This document shows, piece by piece, positions 24,222 through 35,400 of a stretch of 64,000 nt of DNA. A model generated the notes under the pieces. The model was not told where the DNA came from and searched no databases. It saw nothing but the letters and a program-made list of their open reading frames with translations. Position 1 is the first letter of the stretch. Every line of letters begins with the position of its first letter. Position numbers and translations under genes: made by a program. The DNA is from Setomelanomma holmii (taxonomy: Eukaryota > Ascomycota > Dothideomycetes > Pleosporales > Phaeosphaeriaceae). The stretch spans positions 70,415 through 134,414 of the forward strand of contig ML978231.1 in NCBI GenBank assembly GCA_010015745.1. Direction: 5' to 3'.

Positions 24222-26105
24222 CCTATTTTGAATACGCGATATCTTAACTACCATAGCTTTGATTGATGCAGCGCTTGCAGATTTAGAACTGCACAATCCA
24301 GACGTAGCTCCCTGTATCCAGACAATTGCTACAAAACATGGCATAGACCGCTCTACGTTGTCAAAAAGGTGGAGGGGCGTGACGCGCTCTTGCAAGGAGG
24401 GATACGCCACCTAACAAGCCCTTGCGCCAGAAGAGGAATACGAGCTTATACTCTATATAGAGCACTTAAGAAGCAATAGCCTACCGCCCACAAGGCCTAT
24501 GATACAAAATTTCGCGTCAACAATAGCCAAAACACGTGTCTCTGAGGCCTGGGTTACGCGCTTCATCAACTGGAATGAGACTAATCTCACTACCAAATAG
24601 ACCACCAGTATGGACGCTGTACGCCACAAAGCTGATTCTGGCTTGAAGTACAAGTTGTATTACGACCTCCTGCACCCTAAGATGAGCCAGTATGAGATCC
24701 TGCCTTGTAATTCCTACAATATGGACAAAAAGGGCTTCATGATAGGTGTCACAACGCGATCAAAACGAGTGTTCTCCAGACGTTAATACAAGAAAAAAGA
24801 GATGACAGCAAGCCTCCAGGACGGCAACAAAGAGTGGATAACACTTGTAGCAACAATCTGTGCGGATGGGACTGCGCTGCCACCTGCTCTTACCTTCCAG
24901 TCAAAGAACAGCACCTTGCAGGCGTCATGGGTGGCCAATATCTAGGCTAGAAAGCACCAGGTTCATGTCAGCTCAACTCCATCTGGTGGGACAAACAACG
25001 ACGCTGCCTTGTCATAGGTAGAACAGGTGTTCAACAGGTACACTAAGGCAAAAGCAAGGCAAGGGAGAGACTGGCATCTTTTGATACTTGACGGCCACGG
25101 CAGTCACCTGACCTAGGCCTTCTTCAACTACTGTCTGAGCCAGCGCATAGTCCTGGCTCAGTTTCCGCCTCATTCAACCCACACGCTGCACCCGCTTGAC
25201 GTTGTTATGTTTAAGCCACTCTCCACTGGATACAGCAACACGCTTGTTGATTACCTCCACCAAAGCTAAGGGTTGTTACCAGTCAAGAAAGGTGATTTCT
25301 TCCTACTATTCTGGAGCGCCTAGACCTCAGTATTCAATCAAAAACATCTTGTACTCAAGGCCTTTGAAGCTACTAGCATATGGCCAAAAAACCGCCAGGT
25401 AGTACTCAAACGCTTCGAGAGAAAGGACTCACACAAGAGTGAGCCTTCAGAGACTACTCCAAACAAGTGGATAGAGTTAGAGCGTCTCCTACGCAGTGCT
25501 GTAGATGATATGGGATCAGATGAGGCTAAGAGACTTAGTGAGAAACTCCACCACTGCCAGGTAGACAATGAGCTTCTCTACATGGAGAACAAGGGCTTAC
25601 GCAAGGCTGTCACTACTAAGAAGAAGCATAAGAAGAAGGGCCGTGCCCTGGATTTGCAGCAGCATGAGGAGTATTAGGGTGGAGCAGTCTTCTGGACGCC
25701 TTGAGCAATGCACAATGCCCGCATATGTGAGAGCGTCCGCAAGGATGAAGAGAAGCAATTGCAACTCTAGAAAGCAGACACTAAGAAGCTAAGAGAGCAG
25801 AACAAGCTTCTTAATATGAAGCTTAAGGAGGAGAGACATGTGGCGGCTGAGCAACGTAAGGTTGAGCGCAAGGAGAAGAAGGCCAAGGCAGAGGCTAAAC
25901 GCGCGCGCAAAGCTGAAGCTTGAAACACTAAGAAACCTGCCTAAACAACCTAACTAGGCAAGCGCAAAGCCTTACAAAGCGCCACTTCAAAGGCAAAGCG
26001 CGTACAACATTCTGACGTTGATGGAGAGTGGGGAGGTGTCACATGACGCTCCTGTACAAAAGTCAAACTCAGGCCGCACTATCAAGTCTATAGCAAAATA
26101 TAGAT
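24222..26105 (+). mobile_element. Fot1/pogo-like DNA transposon, approximate limits
   Basis: The limits are set from weak inverted similarity between CTATTTTGAATA at the left and the complement of the sequence ending near 26105 (TATATTTTGCTATA), each next to TA, the target preferred by this superfamily. The ends are uncertain by tens of bases; the transposase inside is the firm evidence. Confidence 0.5.
24253..26046 (+). pseudogene. Fot1/pogo-type (Tc1-mariner) transposase, riddled with stops but without frameshift
   Basis: One reading frame of 598 codons can be followed end to end. It contains LADLELHNPDVAP, an N-terminal helix-turn-helix (KHGIDRSTLSKRWRG), a CENP-B-like segment (RVSEAWVTRFINW), and the DDE catalytic core: first Asp in NMDKKGFMIG (codon 24724), second in LLILDGHGSH (25090), third in HPLDVVMFKPL (25198), 35 residues apart. 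A Lys/Glu-rich coiled C-terminus follows. About fourteen in-frame stops occur, mostly TAG/TAA where CAG, CAA or TGG is expected, and the start appears as ACCATAGC where ATG is expected. No net indel is present. This is what repeat-induced point mutation produces. The element is dead. Confidence 0.88.
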
Positions 26106-26164
26106 AATACAAGTTGTTTATATGCCCTATGCGACAGCAACTACAGAATATTTCGTGATAACAG

Positions 26165-27075
26165 CTATTGCACGTGGCTCAATAGCCTCATGTTTGTGGT
26201 GGTGGAAATGGTGTTCGGCGTGCACGGCCACGGTATAACAGGCTCGAGGGCAAGGAAAGGCTTCATGTGAGGCCACGCTAAAATTGGAACCGTGATTTGG
26301 CAAGTTAATCTCAGCTTCTGTAGCCACATCAAGTTGTGTACCGTGGAATCGACGGCTGAAAGAGGAGGAGCATTCGATTGGGAAGCTACATTCTCCTGCC
26401 ATCGAGGAACCAACCATGGACCACTATATGAAGTCGGCTCACGTGGTCCAAATTTTTGTGGAAGCAGCTCGCCGCGCTCAATCGCCAATTCGACTTTGTT
26501 GAGAAGCAATGCTGACTCGAGCTTATAGCCACAGTATTCCTTGTCGAGCACACATGGAATCATTACGGTACCCATGAAGACGAAAGTCTGACTTCTGGAC
26601 CATTGTTTAGTGACCTCTTGCATGAAGTCAGGTCCATATTGGTCGCGTTCGCGGGCGTTGATCGTATAGAGCTCAGGGACAGTGGAGCGCGTTGCACTTT
26701 GTCTTACAGCTGTGATCCCGACACATACTGGACAATGGCGATCGCCATCGGAGTGGGAGCCTACTGCCTCGGTTGTGGAAGCCTGCTGAGATTCTTGAGG
26801 TAAGGTATTCGACGCCTGCCTCGCAAGTACCGTCTTCCAATTGAACCGCACAATCCTGGAAGGACCTGGTGGGCTCAATATATGCTCGTATATGATATCT
26901 CGCAACTCTCGCGGCAGGTCCGATTTCCAGATAACGTCATGCTGAACTCTACAAAACGACTTCTCGCGCGCAAAGGCGAGAACGCCGTTGCAGGCCTCGA
27001 GTAGTTGCAGACAACGATTTCGCTTTGGTCAAGCTATGCGGAGCTGCTGTTCGAGGTCGCGTCGAGTCGATCCTG
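26165..27075 (-). pseudogene. broken F-box-like family member
   Basis: The minus reading runs RDLEQQLRIA, an in-frame TGA (27031-27029), then PKRNRCLQLLEACNGVLAFAREKSF, VQHDVIWKSDLPRELRDIIY and on to a Trp-rich core (VTKQWSRSQTFVF) and SALLLNKVELAIERGE, stopping at 26165. LPRELRDIIYEHIL is the family signature. The TGA can be explained as CGA changed by C-to-T. No ATG occurs between this stop and the motif, so the gene is probably dead unless a spliced upstream exon supplies the start. The last 60 codons may be out of frame, since an overlapping frame is also open there. Confidence 0.6.
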
Positions 27076-28322
27076 CATGACAGCCGGCGAAGAACTTTAG
27101 GCCTACTACGTCGTTCTCTAGACTGTCAAATCCGCGAAGCATGCACTGGAGAGTACGGTTGTAGACGGTAGGGTATTTGTATTTGTCGATCGCACTACAT
27201 ACATCAACACTGTCAACAACCAGGACTGTGAATCGACACTACGTATGAGCAACATACTTAATAAGATCGAGCCTTGCTGTTGCAAGGTAGCTAGGATGTA
27301 GCATTTTGCGTTTCGATAGTCGTGCAATGATACGCAGCAGACGACGTGTTCAGGGAATGATGACTTTCTCGTGCCCGTGATCGAGTTGAGTTGTTTGAGC
27401 AGCTTATGAGAAGGGATTCTCGTGCTAACATGTAGAGCAGGGGCGAAGTAGCATCGGTCTGTTTGCTCTCAGCTCTCGCGGATACTGGATGAATTACGGC
27501 CGCTATGGCGCTAGCTGCTCGCTGCCTCACGCGCCGAGGATTCAATGGCACTTACTTTGGTCTTTCGTTGTCCATGGCCCGTCCGGCTTCTAGCAGCCAT
27601 CGAGCATATATTCCGATTTTCAATCGGATAACAACTCGTCCTTCATCTAAGGGAGTCGGACAGAACACGACAGTCTTTGGTTAGCCTATTCCATACGCCA
27701 CATGCTCGGAGCTCGCTCAGTACCAGAATTTAACAAGAGCTATAGCCCTCAACCTATGTCTGCCACAATGTAACACTCTTTAGAGGACGTTGCAAGGGAA
27801 CTAGCTCATGATAGATGAGTATCAACGACCAAGTGTTTGATTGTGGTCAGCTGTGGCTCAGCTGCAAAGAGATACACCGACAACTCTACACGATTGAGAA
27901 GATAACGCATGCTTTTTGGTACGTGTGAGAACGCAATACTGTGTTGATCGGGTCGAGCCTGCAGAACGCCATTGGACGCGAAGAAAAGAGCAGGTCAAGA
28001 TCTTATAAAGGCTCTCAAGAATGTGATGTACACCCAGACGGACTAGACATGAAACTTGTGACAGGATCCATGATCCCTAAGCGCTCTTCCAACCCGAGCC
28101 CTATTCGGGTTCCGACCACCATCTGGCGAGGAACTCACGGACACCTGAAAAGGGTTCAGCCTCCACGTGAACTTGTATATTCCACTTGGAGACCATCTAC
28201 TCGTGGTGCAGCATTATGAAAATGCCTGTCATGCTGTTTAGCCATCGATCGAGCCTCAACCTGCCTGTATACGAGCCGCGAAAGTTGAATATAATCTTAG
28301 TGAGGGCAGTATGCTTAAGTAG
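27076..28322. other. gene-poor stretch, no gene supported
   Basis: It separates two broken members of the same family; short frames only, with no recognisable motif. Confidence 0.4.
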
Positions 28323-28938
28323 CTACAGCGCATTCATGCTCTGTCGTAGGTGAGATATTCTCAGCGCAAGTAGCTCCAGCTCGTTGTGACGGCCTCGAAA
28401 ATGTGCAGCCTCGGTCAAAACTTCGACGTGACCAATCACTTCGTAGGGAGCTGGCTTGACATCTTGTATCTTGCTGTTGAGGAAATCGGGGAGATGCGTG
28501 CAGCTGTCGAAGGCGAAGATCGACTTGCTTACCCACAATTCAGCCAACTCCTTTCGGGAAGGGCCCATGTGTGCTTTGCTGCGGAGTTGTCGATCGGCCA
28601 TCAAAACTGGTACTGCCTTCATGTCGTCGTGCCGATATGGATCAGAACGCCTGGCTTCTTTACACTTGACGCAGGACGGGTTGCAACCGCCGCTCGGATC
28701 TTGGAAGTGAACTTGAATCGTGCCAGCGTTGAGAAAGATATTCGTAGACCATATCGCGAAGCTCGCGCGGCAGGATCGGCATCGTCGTGTCGCATAGTTT
28801 ATGGCACGTATCTCGTCCACCCTCTTCGCACAAAAGCGCAATTCGCTCTTTGGCCGCCTTTCGCTCCGCCAGATCCCTTCTATCGCGTGTCTTGATGGCA
28901 ATGATATGTAGTGTGTTTTCGGAATTGGGGCGTAGCAT
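28323..28938 (-). pseudogene. frameshifted F-box-like family member
   Basis: It starts at ATG 28938 (MLRPNSENTLHIIAIKTRD), continues through a Lys/Arg/Glu-rich helix and reaches the signature PILPRELRDMVYEYL. Soon after (about 28745-28735) the likely coding frame jumps by one base: the downstream frame gives LNAGTIQVHFQDPSGGC, CVKCKEARRSDP and RKELAELWVSKSIFAFDSC, which resembles the corresponding part of the copy at 26165-27075. The stop is at 28323. About 205 codons in all. The shift is a real loss of function or a sequencing error; raw reads would tell. Confidence 0.65.
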
Positions 28939-29335
28939 GAGAGCAACTTCAGCTTTGCGCCTGCAGGAGAAAAACAATTTCATTAAGACAGTCTGCGAAG
29001 GGAAAGTGCGGTGAACAAGTGAGAGTGGCCGCTAGTCCATGGATGTAAAGCAATGATCACGTGGGCACGCTCTAATCTTACACGCAAACGACGAAATGAG
29101 CACAGGCCAATATGATGTTATTGACTTGCCATCGCGCCTAATGTAAAGAGTGTACCTGTTTCGCCGCCTCTCCTCGATCCCCACACGAACCCAATCCAGT
29201 CCGCTCCGGCGGACTCCAATGTAGAAGCTCTTCTTCAACGATGTGCGCCGAGCTTCTAATGCAAAAGTCATCTTGCGAGAGACCTTTCCACCTCAAAATC
29301 TTTACATAATGACGGAGCATGATGGCCTCATACTC
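28939..29335. other. intergenic, no gene seen
   Basis: A short stretch between the F-box-like pseudogene and the cysteine-rich protein remnant; nothing recognisable. Confidence 0.45.
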
Positions 29336-29730
29336 CTACTCATCCTTACAAACCCCATTCTCCTCCAGAAAGTTACTCAGCGCATCAACACACCCCGCGC
29401 ACGGACAAATCTACACATCTTATCAGCCATCGTCGTCGCCAAAATTCCTGCTCCCCTCCCTCTCACTGATCGAAAAGAACTTACAGCAGCACTCCCACCA
29501 CTCACACATCCCAGCGCCGTTGCCACACCTGCAGGTCCCAGAGCGAACGAAGCAGCAAGACAAGCAGCGAACGCGATGACTCCAGCGCACTGAAAAATGT
29601 CGCAGTCAGCCTGGATGGCGGCGAAGCGGATGGCATCGGTGGTTTATTGTTCGTCGGGGCGGGCGAGGGAGGTTGGAGAGGCGATGGTGAGCCCGGCAAG
29701 GACGGGAATGAGCAGAGCGGAAGAAAGCAT
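29336..29730 (-). pseudogene. small cysteine-rich secreted protein with premature stop
   Basis: The model has exon 29730-29485, an intron 29484-29411 (GTAAGT...GTGTAG) and exon 29410-29336, 106 codons. It begins with a signal peptide (MLSSALLIPVLAGLTIAS), then RPDEQ, an in-frame TAA (29646-29644), then TTDAIRFAAIQADCD and a mature part with eight cysteines, including an Ala/Gly-rich hydrophobic centre and ICPCAGCVDALSNFLEENGVC across the splice. The splice joins two cysteine-rich halves in one frame, so the stop looks like a later CAA-to-TAA change. Similar small secreted proteins are common in plant-associated Dothideomycetes (recalled, not searched); their function is not established. I only describe the break. 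Confidence 0.6.
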
Positions 29731-30898
29731 GGCTATGATCTGGTAGGGTAACTTGGGTGCAAAGACGAAGTGAAGGTAGGATTTTGATGCAAGGTGATGG
29801 ATGAGCTTGGTGGTTGTATAGTTGGGTGGAGGAAAGGTCGTTTTTATAGTTTGTTTCCACCACGCGCGATGCTAGCGTAGAAGCAGAGGATTAGTTGCGA
29901 CCGGTCAGCTTTTCCTCATACCATGGGGCTGAAGCTGCGCAAGCCCATCAGGCGTGGTAAATGTCTCGGAATATCGTCTTCACCGTATGCGCCTCCACAT
30001 CGACAAACCAATTTGTGACCATTGAGCGTCGATGAATCGACATCGTGAAGAACCAGCGTACACGGTGAGTCTGAAATTGAGTTGAAAATCTATTCGATCA
30101 TCCCGTATGCGAGTAAGCTGATAGCCGGAACGTAGGAGGTCAAGAGACGCCTTATGGTAGGGATACTCCAAACATGGCAATCTACAAACGCACCGAGAGT
30201 GTGTGGCTTGTTCTCGTTGCCTACGACTCCCATTAGTCGATGTCGTGGTCTGAAGGGCGCAAGATCGACATCGTTGCACAACATTTAATCTGGGGAGCTT
30301 ACTACATCTGACCAACCCCTTCGAATTTTGTCGCATTGTAAGGCTATCACACACCTGTGTCGAAGGCTTAGCGTATCTAGAAGGGCTGTATAGTATGGGA
30401 GTTGAGTCCGAATGGGGAAGGTTCGAAGGCAATAGAAACTTCAAAAATGAAGCAGCTAGGACGCATATACGAGAATCATCGAGAAGTGATTGGTCATTGT
30501 CAATGATCGGTGTTCTTGGCTTGATTTTCCGTCTGTTCTGATGAATTTAACCTGTTGGAGTGAAGTGCCGGATATGACACAACAGGGCGAGAGGGAAGCT
30601 AGGCTTGTCGTATATGACTACTATCAATATCAGATCTCATGCTTAGGCCCTGCTACTTCAAAAAAGCCTGCCATTGCTGTGGTAGGCATAGGCCATGTCT
30701 CGGGTCCGGGTTAAAGTATGTCCTACACCTTGCAGCGACATCATCGTCTTGGGTCGCTGTTATATGCACGATGCATTATATCCCTGATCATCTCCCTATT
30801 CCTCCTCCCCGCCTCATCTTCATTCTCGTTCAGTTACTCGTCTGATCGGCATAGGCATAGTGTGCCATTCTCGATAAGCTTCTATAAAGATTGTGAGA
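29731..30898. other. intergenic, no gene supported
   Basis: A 154-codon minus frame at 29980-30444 is open, but its composition looks random and no motif is visible, so it is not called. Confidence 0.4.
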
Positions 30899-31798
30899 TT
30901 ACATCGCTGATATGGGAATGTTGTTACTAACCTGCTTCTTTTGCAGAATGAGCTGATGCCATGCCACTAAAGAGAATTCCATGTTGCTGTTGTGCTCGTA
31001 AAGGAGTTCCTCAGTGGACCACTCCTCCCAAGCGCCGAAGATACTGATGCTGACGCGCATGCCTGCCTTGCGCAGGTGGCATAAGATGTGGAACATCGGA
31101 CCTAAGGTATCGAAGAATGAAACGATGAGGTGCTTTTCCTTCCAATGGAAAGCACATTGGTGGACGTAGTAATTCCAGAAAGGACGCAAACCGCAACATG
31201 AGCTCCAAGTGAAACCCTCGCAATCTTCGTTGGCCGTTGCCATGAGACGTAGATCAAGCTTGACACCAGGTCTGAGCAGTGCTAGGCTCGAGAAGTTGCT
31301 CAATAGCGTTGACCTGCCGAAGTCGACTTCATCAATCTCGATGACCATGGAGCGAACGTGATCCGCCGGCTTGATACCCAGGCCGAACTTGTCACGGCTG
31401 AAGAAGTCGGCCAAGTCGCCTTGACTGCTGAGAGGGCTCTCTATGAAGAACGTGCGGTAGACTGTCTCTATGATCTCATGGAACACATTTTGCCCAACGA
31501 GATCTGGATTGAGGCAATGGTGGTCGGGTTCATTAAAATCCATGATGTCCCAGTTGAAGCCACCAGGATCGTTTCGTGGCATGGTTTGGCAGCTGTTCAC
31601 TTGCATGATTGTATCCTCCGAAAGTTCATTATATACCATATCCCGAAGCTCCCGTGGCAGTGTGTGAAACATCTGCTCGCGAGCCTTCTCTGTCTGGATA
31701 ACTTGGTCAGTAGCAGACCTGGGCTGCTGCTCAGTCTCTTCGCCAGCCTTAACGAACCTGCACTCACACACATTAGCCATGCACCGCATCCTCGTCAT
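30899..31798 (-). CDS. F-box-like (LPRELRDMVY) family protein, intact
   Basis: One open frame of 299 aa from ATG 31798. The family signature TLPRELRDMVYNEL is at about residues 46-58, preceded by a Gln/Glu-rich N-terminus. The rest includes VGQNVFHEIIETVYRTFFIESPL, DHVRSMVIEIDEVDF and HLRKAGMRVSISIFGAWEEW, the same order as in the copy at 39331-40285 (VVYELTECYYRHHEVSVYIY, LHQKGVKVFIVIE). The signature resembles the start of fungal F-box/2EXR-type proteins, whose roles are mostly unknown; F-box proteins recruit substrates to SCF ubiquitin ligases. Near the end, KKQ is followed by GTTAGT, a possible donor, so the last ten residues may be intronic. An upstream ATG (MDWPAAEDG...) might be a first exon. 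Confidence 0.7.
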   Translation of the reverse strand: MTRMRCMANVCECRFVKAGEETEQQPRSATDQVIQTEKAREQMFHTLPRELRDMVYNELSEDTIMQVNSCQTMPRNDPGGFNWDIMDFNEPDHHCLNPDLVGQNVFHEIIETVYRTFFIESPLSSQGDLADFFSRDKFGLGIKPADHVRSMVIEIDEVDFGRSTLLSNFSSLALLRPGVKLDLRLMATANEDCEGFTWSSCCGLRPFWNYYVHQCAFHWKEKHLIVSFFDTLGPMFHILCHLRKAGMRVSISIFGAWEEWSTEELLYEHNSNMEFSLVAWHQLILQKKQVSNNIPISAM

Positions 31799-32423
31799 CT
31801 AGCACTTGCGCAAGTAATCGCAACCGCGCTGTCTTCAGCTCGACAGCGGCTTTGTGTCCGTCCTCAGCGGCCGGCCAATCCATGGTGGTTGGCAGTTGTG
31901 GTGTCGTTGAGATGCCATTGACCGAAGGCGTGGCGGGTCTTTATAGAGTACTATTCCGTCGTTTGACTAACTGGCGTCTTCTCTCACCTGTGGCCTCGGC
32001 ATGGCGTTACTAGCGTCAAAGTCTGGTGAAGACGAGTCGAGCGTGCGTATGCTGTGTGTGAAGGCGTGGTGGGTGAGGGAGCGAGGCAGGAGGAGGGATC
32101 TTTGATTTATCAAGGGAGTAAAGGTAAGACATGCAGGAGCAACCATCGAACGTCAAGGAAGCCACAACACACAAGATACGATGAAAGCAGAATTTGCAAT
32201 GCAACCAGGGAAACAAGGCCTCTCATTATCAGATCTGGCAGTAGTACAGTACGCGACAGACAGTACAGTGGGTATAGTGCCGTAGCTAGAGCTCACAACG
32301 CCTCGCGAGGAAAAAAGTCCGTCAACAGCAACTTAAAGAAATATGTGACGTGAGAATAGAATCCCCCTGGCAAGGACACAGTCCCTCCAGTGCCCTCATA
32401 CTTCACTACTGCAGCAAACACCA
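31799..32423. other. intergenic, no gene seen
   Basis: It lies between the F-box-like gene and the 3' end of the coiled-coil gene. Nothing recognisable. Confidence 0.45.
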
Positions 32424-35400
32424 CTAATCTTGCTCGGTGAGTCTCTGCGCAGTCCGCGAGCTTTCCGCAATGGCGTCATTGTTGAGCTCACTGAGCTGGT
32501 TTAAGGTCTCGGTCATGGCTGCCAACTGCTAAACTGTATCAGTAAAAGCACTTTTAGGGACGTAACCAAATGCAAAAAAAATCGACATACGGGGCTTAAC
32601 TCACAGTTGCAATAACATCAGCAGGCTGCCCATTGACCTTTGGCAGGTGCTGGGCGCCAGGTGCCGCGTTCTCATCGTCATCGTCATCCTCGTCTTCTTC
32701 AGCGAGCGTATCTATATTGCGCTTCTCGCCTAGGGTGGCGGCCGCACGAGCGACGCGGTCGCCAGCCGCGATGATGGCTTCGAGACGCTCGATCTTGTCA
32801 GAGAGAGCAGCGTTCTCCTTCTCGAGAGGCTCGACACGTGCGAGATGTTTTCTAACCACCTCGCCCTTCATGGTCTCGATCCGGTCTTCCGCTTCCTGTG
32901 CTGCCTGGAGGCCTTCGTCGCGCTCGGCTTCAACCTCGGCGATGGTCTCCCTGAGTTGCTCGACGATCTTAGAGTGAGTCTCAACATCTGCAATAGCCTT
33001 GTCGTGCTGGGACTGGAGATCTCTGTAACCATTTTGATGCTCGCTGTCACCCTGTTTCAGCTTTTCGATCTGAGCAGCATGAGCTGCGTGTGTCGCCTCC
33101 AGCTGTGCTACCAGATCATCGTGTTTCTTCTGCAGCTGCTGAACGGCGTCCGACTGGCTAGACTCCATGCCAGCCATCAACTCAGAGATAGCTTCTTCGT
33201 GGGCCTGATCCATGGACGCCTTCTGTTCTGTCAGATCGGCGTGCTGCTTCTGCATGGTCTCAAGCTGTTGTTGCAAGGCCTGAACGTCATTCGAGTGTCC
33301 CGACTTGAACTCGTCCTTCAACAACTCGATAGCGTCGCCATGTTCCTGATCGATTTTGGCAAGCTTTCCTTGAAGTTCGTCATGCTTGGACTGCAGCGCG
33401 GACAACGCACGCTCGTGTTGGTCTCTGAGTTCCTCCTTCAGCAGAGTAATGGCAGCTTGGTGATCCTCTTCAAGACTGGCCTTCTCGGCAAGGATGGCTT
33501 CATATTTCTGCGTAGCTTCAGCGAGACCCGACGGATCAGCCGTTACCTTCGATCCAAGCTCGCCACGCAAAGCCTCAATCTCGGTGTGGAGCTCCTTCTT
33601 AAGGGCCACAAGCTCATTGAGCGCAGATTGCTTGTCAGACACAGCTGCAGCCTTCTCTTGCTCCAGCCTAGAGGTGTCACTCTGAAGGGCATCAAGGAGG
33701 GAAGCATACTTTTGCTCAATCTCGGTTTGCTGAGCATCAAGCACTTTGCTATGAGATTCTTGCAGCTTGTCCAGGTCATTTTTGTGAGCACCCTCCACGC
33801 TGCTCTTCTCGTCGAGCAGAGCATCATACTTGGATTGCAGCTCGCCCAGTAGCTGCTTCGTCGCACTTTCGCTGTCTTGCTTCAATGCGTCGATCGCACG
33901 AGCATGTGCATCCTCTGCTGCAGTCTTTTCTGTGAGCAGAGAATCATGGCGGGCCTGGAGATCGGCAACGATGGTCTTTGACATGCCGTGTGCCTCTTCA
34001 GCTGCGCTCTTCTCCTCAAGGGCTGTGTCGTACTTGGTTTGCAGTTCGCTGAGCAGGTGCTTTGACTTGCTGTCCGACTCTTGCTTCAAAGTATCAATAG
34101 CACGGGAATATGCATCCTCTGCCGCGGTCTTATCCTCCAGCAGGGAGTCGTGCCGTGATTGCAGGTCAGTAATAATGGTTTGTGACTTGGCATGTGCGTC
34201 CTGGGCGGCCTTCTTCTCCTCTTCAAGAGCATCGGAACGCGCTTGTAGCTGCACTGCGGCGGTTGCCTTCTCTGCCAAAGTCTTCACACGAGCTTCAAGA
34301 TCGGTGACTTGCTTTTGTGCCTTTGCATGTGCGTCTTGAAGAGCGGCTTTCTCTTCTTCCGCCTTCTTTAGGTCCTTCGATGCTGAGCCTGAGCTCTCGT
34401 TTAGCCTTGACAGCTCTTTCATCAGCTCTTCCAATTCCTGAACGCGCCCTGCAGAAGCCTTCTCGTATTGCTCCAAGGCAGCATTCTTCTCTGTCACCAA
34501 AGTATCGTACTGGCCTTGGAGTTTGTCTAAGCGTTTCTTGGCGTCTCCTTCTAGATCTGCGCGTAAAGATTCAATCTCGGCATCGCGGTCTTCTCCTAGG
34601 GTTCGCAGATCCTTGTCGTACTTCTCTTTGATTGACTCCAGTTCAGCCTTGTATGTCTCAGCCTGGTTGGTGGCGTTGTTCAGCTCAGCTTGTATCTTTG
34701 CAACTGCAGTAGCGTGCTGTGAGCTTTCCTGTTGCGACACTTGCTCAAGCGTGGATATAGTCTTGCGGAGTCCTTCGGTCTCTTCCTTGAGTTGCTCAAG
34801 CTCGGTGGCATCGGCGCTGAGCTGGTCGTTGATGGCATCAAGTTGCTGAACAAGCTCGTCATTTTCGTCCGTCTTGATCTCCAGCGCCTCCTCGTGCGCA
34901 GTCTCCAGCTCTTTGATCTGCTTCTTGAGTTCCTCCACAATGCTGGCACCCTCGGTTTCGCCCTGCTGAAGCTTTGTGATTTGCTCTTGAAGCCCGTCGA
35001 TAGCTTTGAGATGGCTCGAAACCTCCTTCTCCTTTGCCAGAAGATCATCTCCCGATCGTTTCTGAAGTTCTTCAATGTTCTTCTGCAAGGCCTCGGCGTG
35101 CGCATTGCGCTCGCTGTCGAGATCTGCAGTCGCTTGATCAGCGCGCTTCTGTAATGACGACAGATCATTCTGCACTTGTTCTCGGGCCTTGAGATGCGAA
35201 GCGATGGTCTCGTCTTTCGATTGCAGCTCTTCGCTATGCTGTTGCTGCAGTGAGATGACTTTAGATTGCAGCTCGTCCACCAGCGCTGATGACTCTGAAG
35301 ACTTCGTCTCTAGTGATCGTTGTACCTCTTGCAAGGCATCGTTGTGCTGTTCTTTAGCCGACTCCAGTTCGTTTTGTAGTTTCTCGACAGCCGCGCTGAG

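Noticed and set aside
24206..24222. Inverted similarity between TGTCACAACACCT and AGGTGTCACATG near 26035 as transposon ends
   Set aside because: The two do not align at their outer ends, and the right one lies inside the coding frame end; weaker than the TTTTG pair used for the limits.
29980..30444. 154-codon minus-strand frame
   Set aside because: Mixed composition with no motif and no neighbouring signal; open by chance is more likely.
32845..33852. 335-codon plus-strand frame
   Set aside because: It lies antisense to the coiled-coil exon; the biased codons of the real gene keep the opposite strand open.
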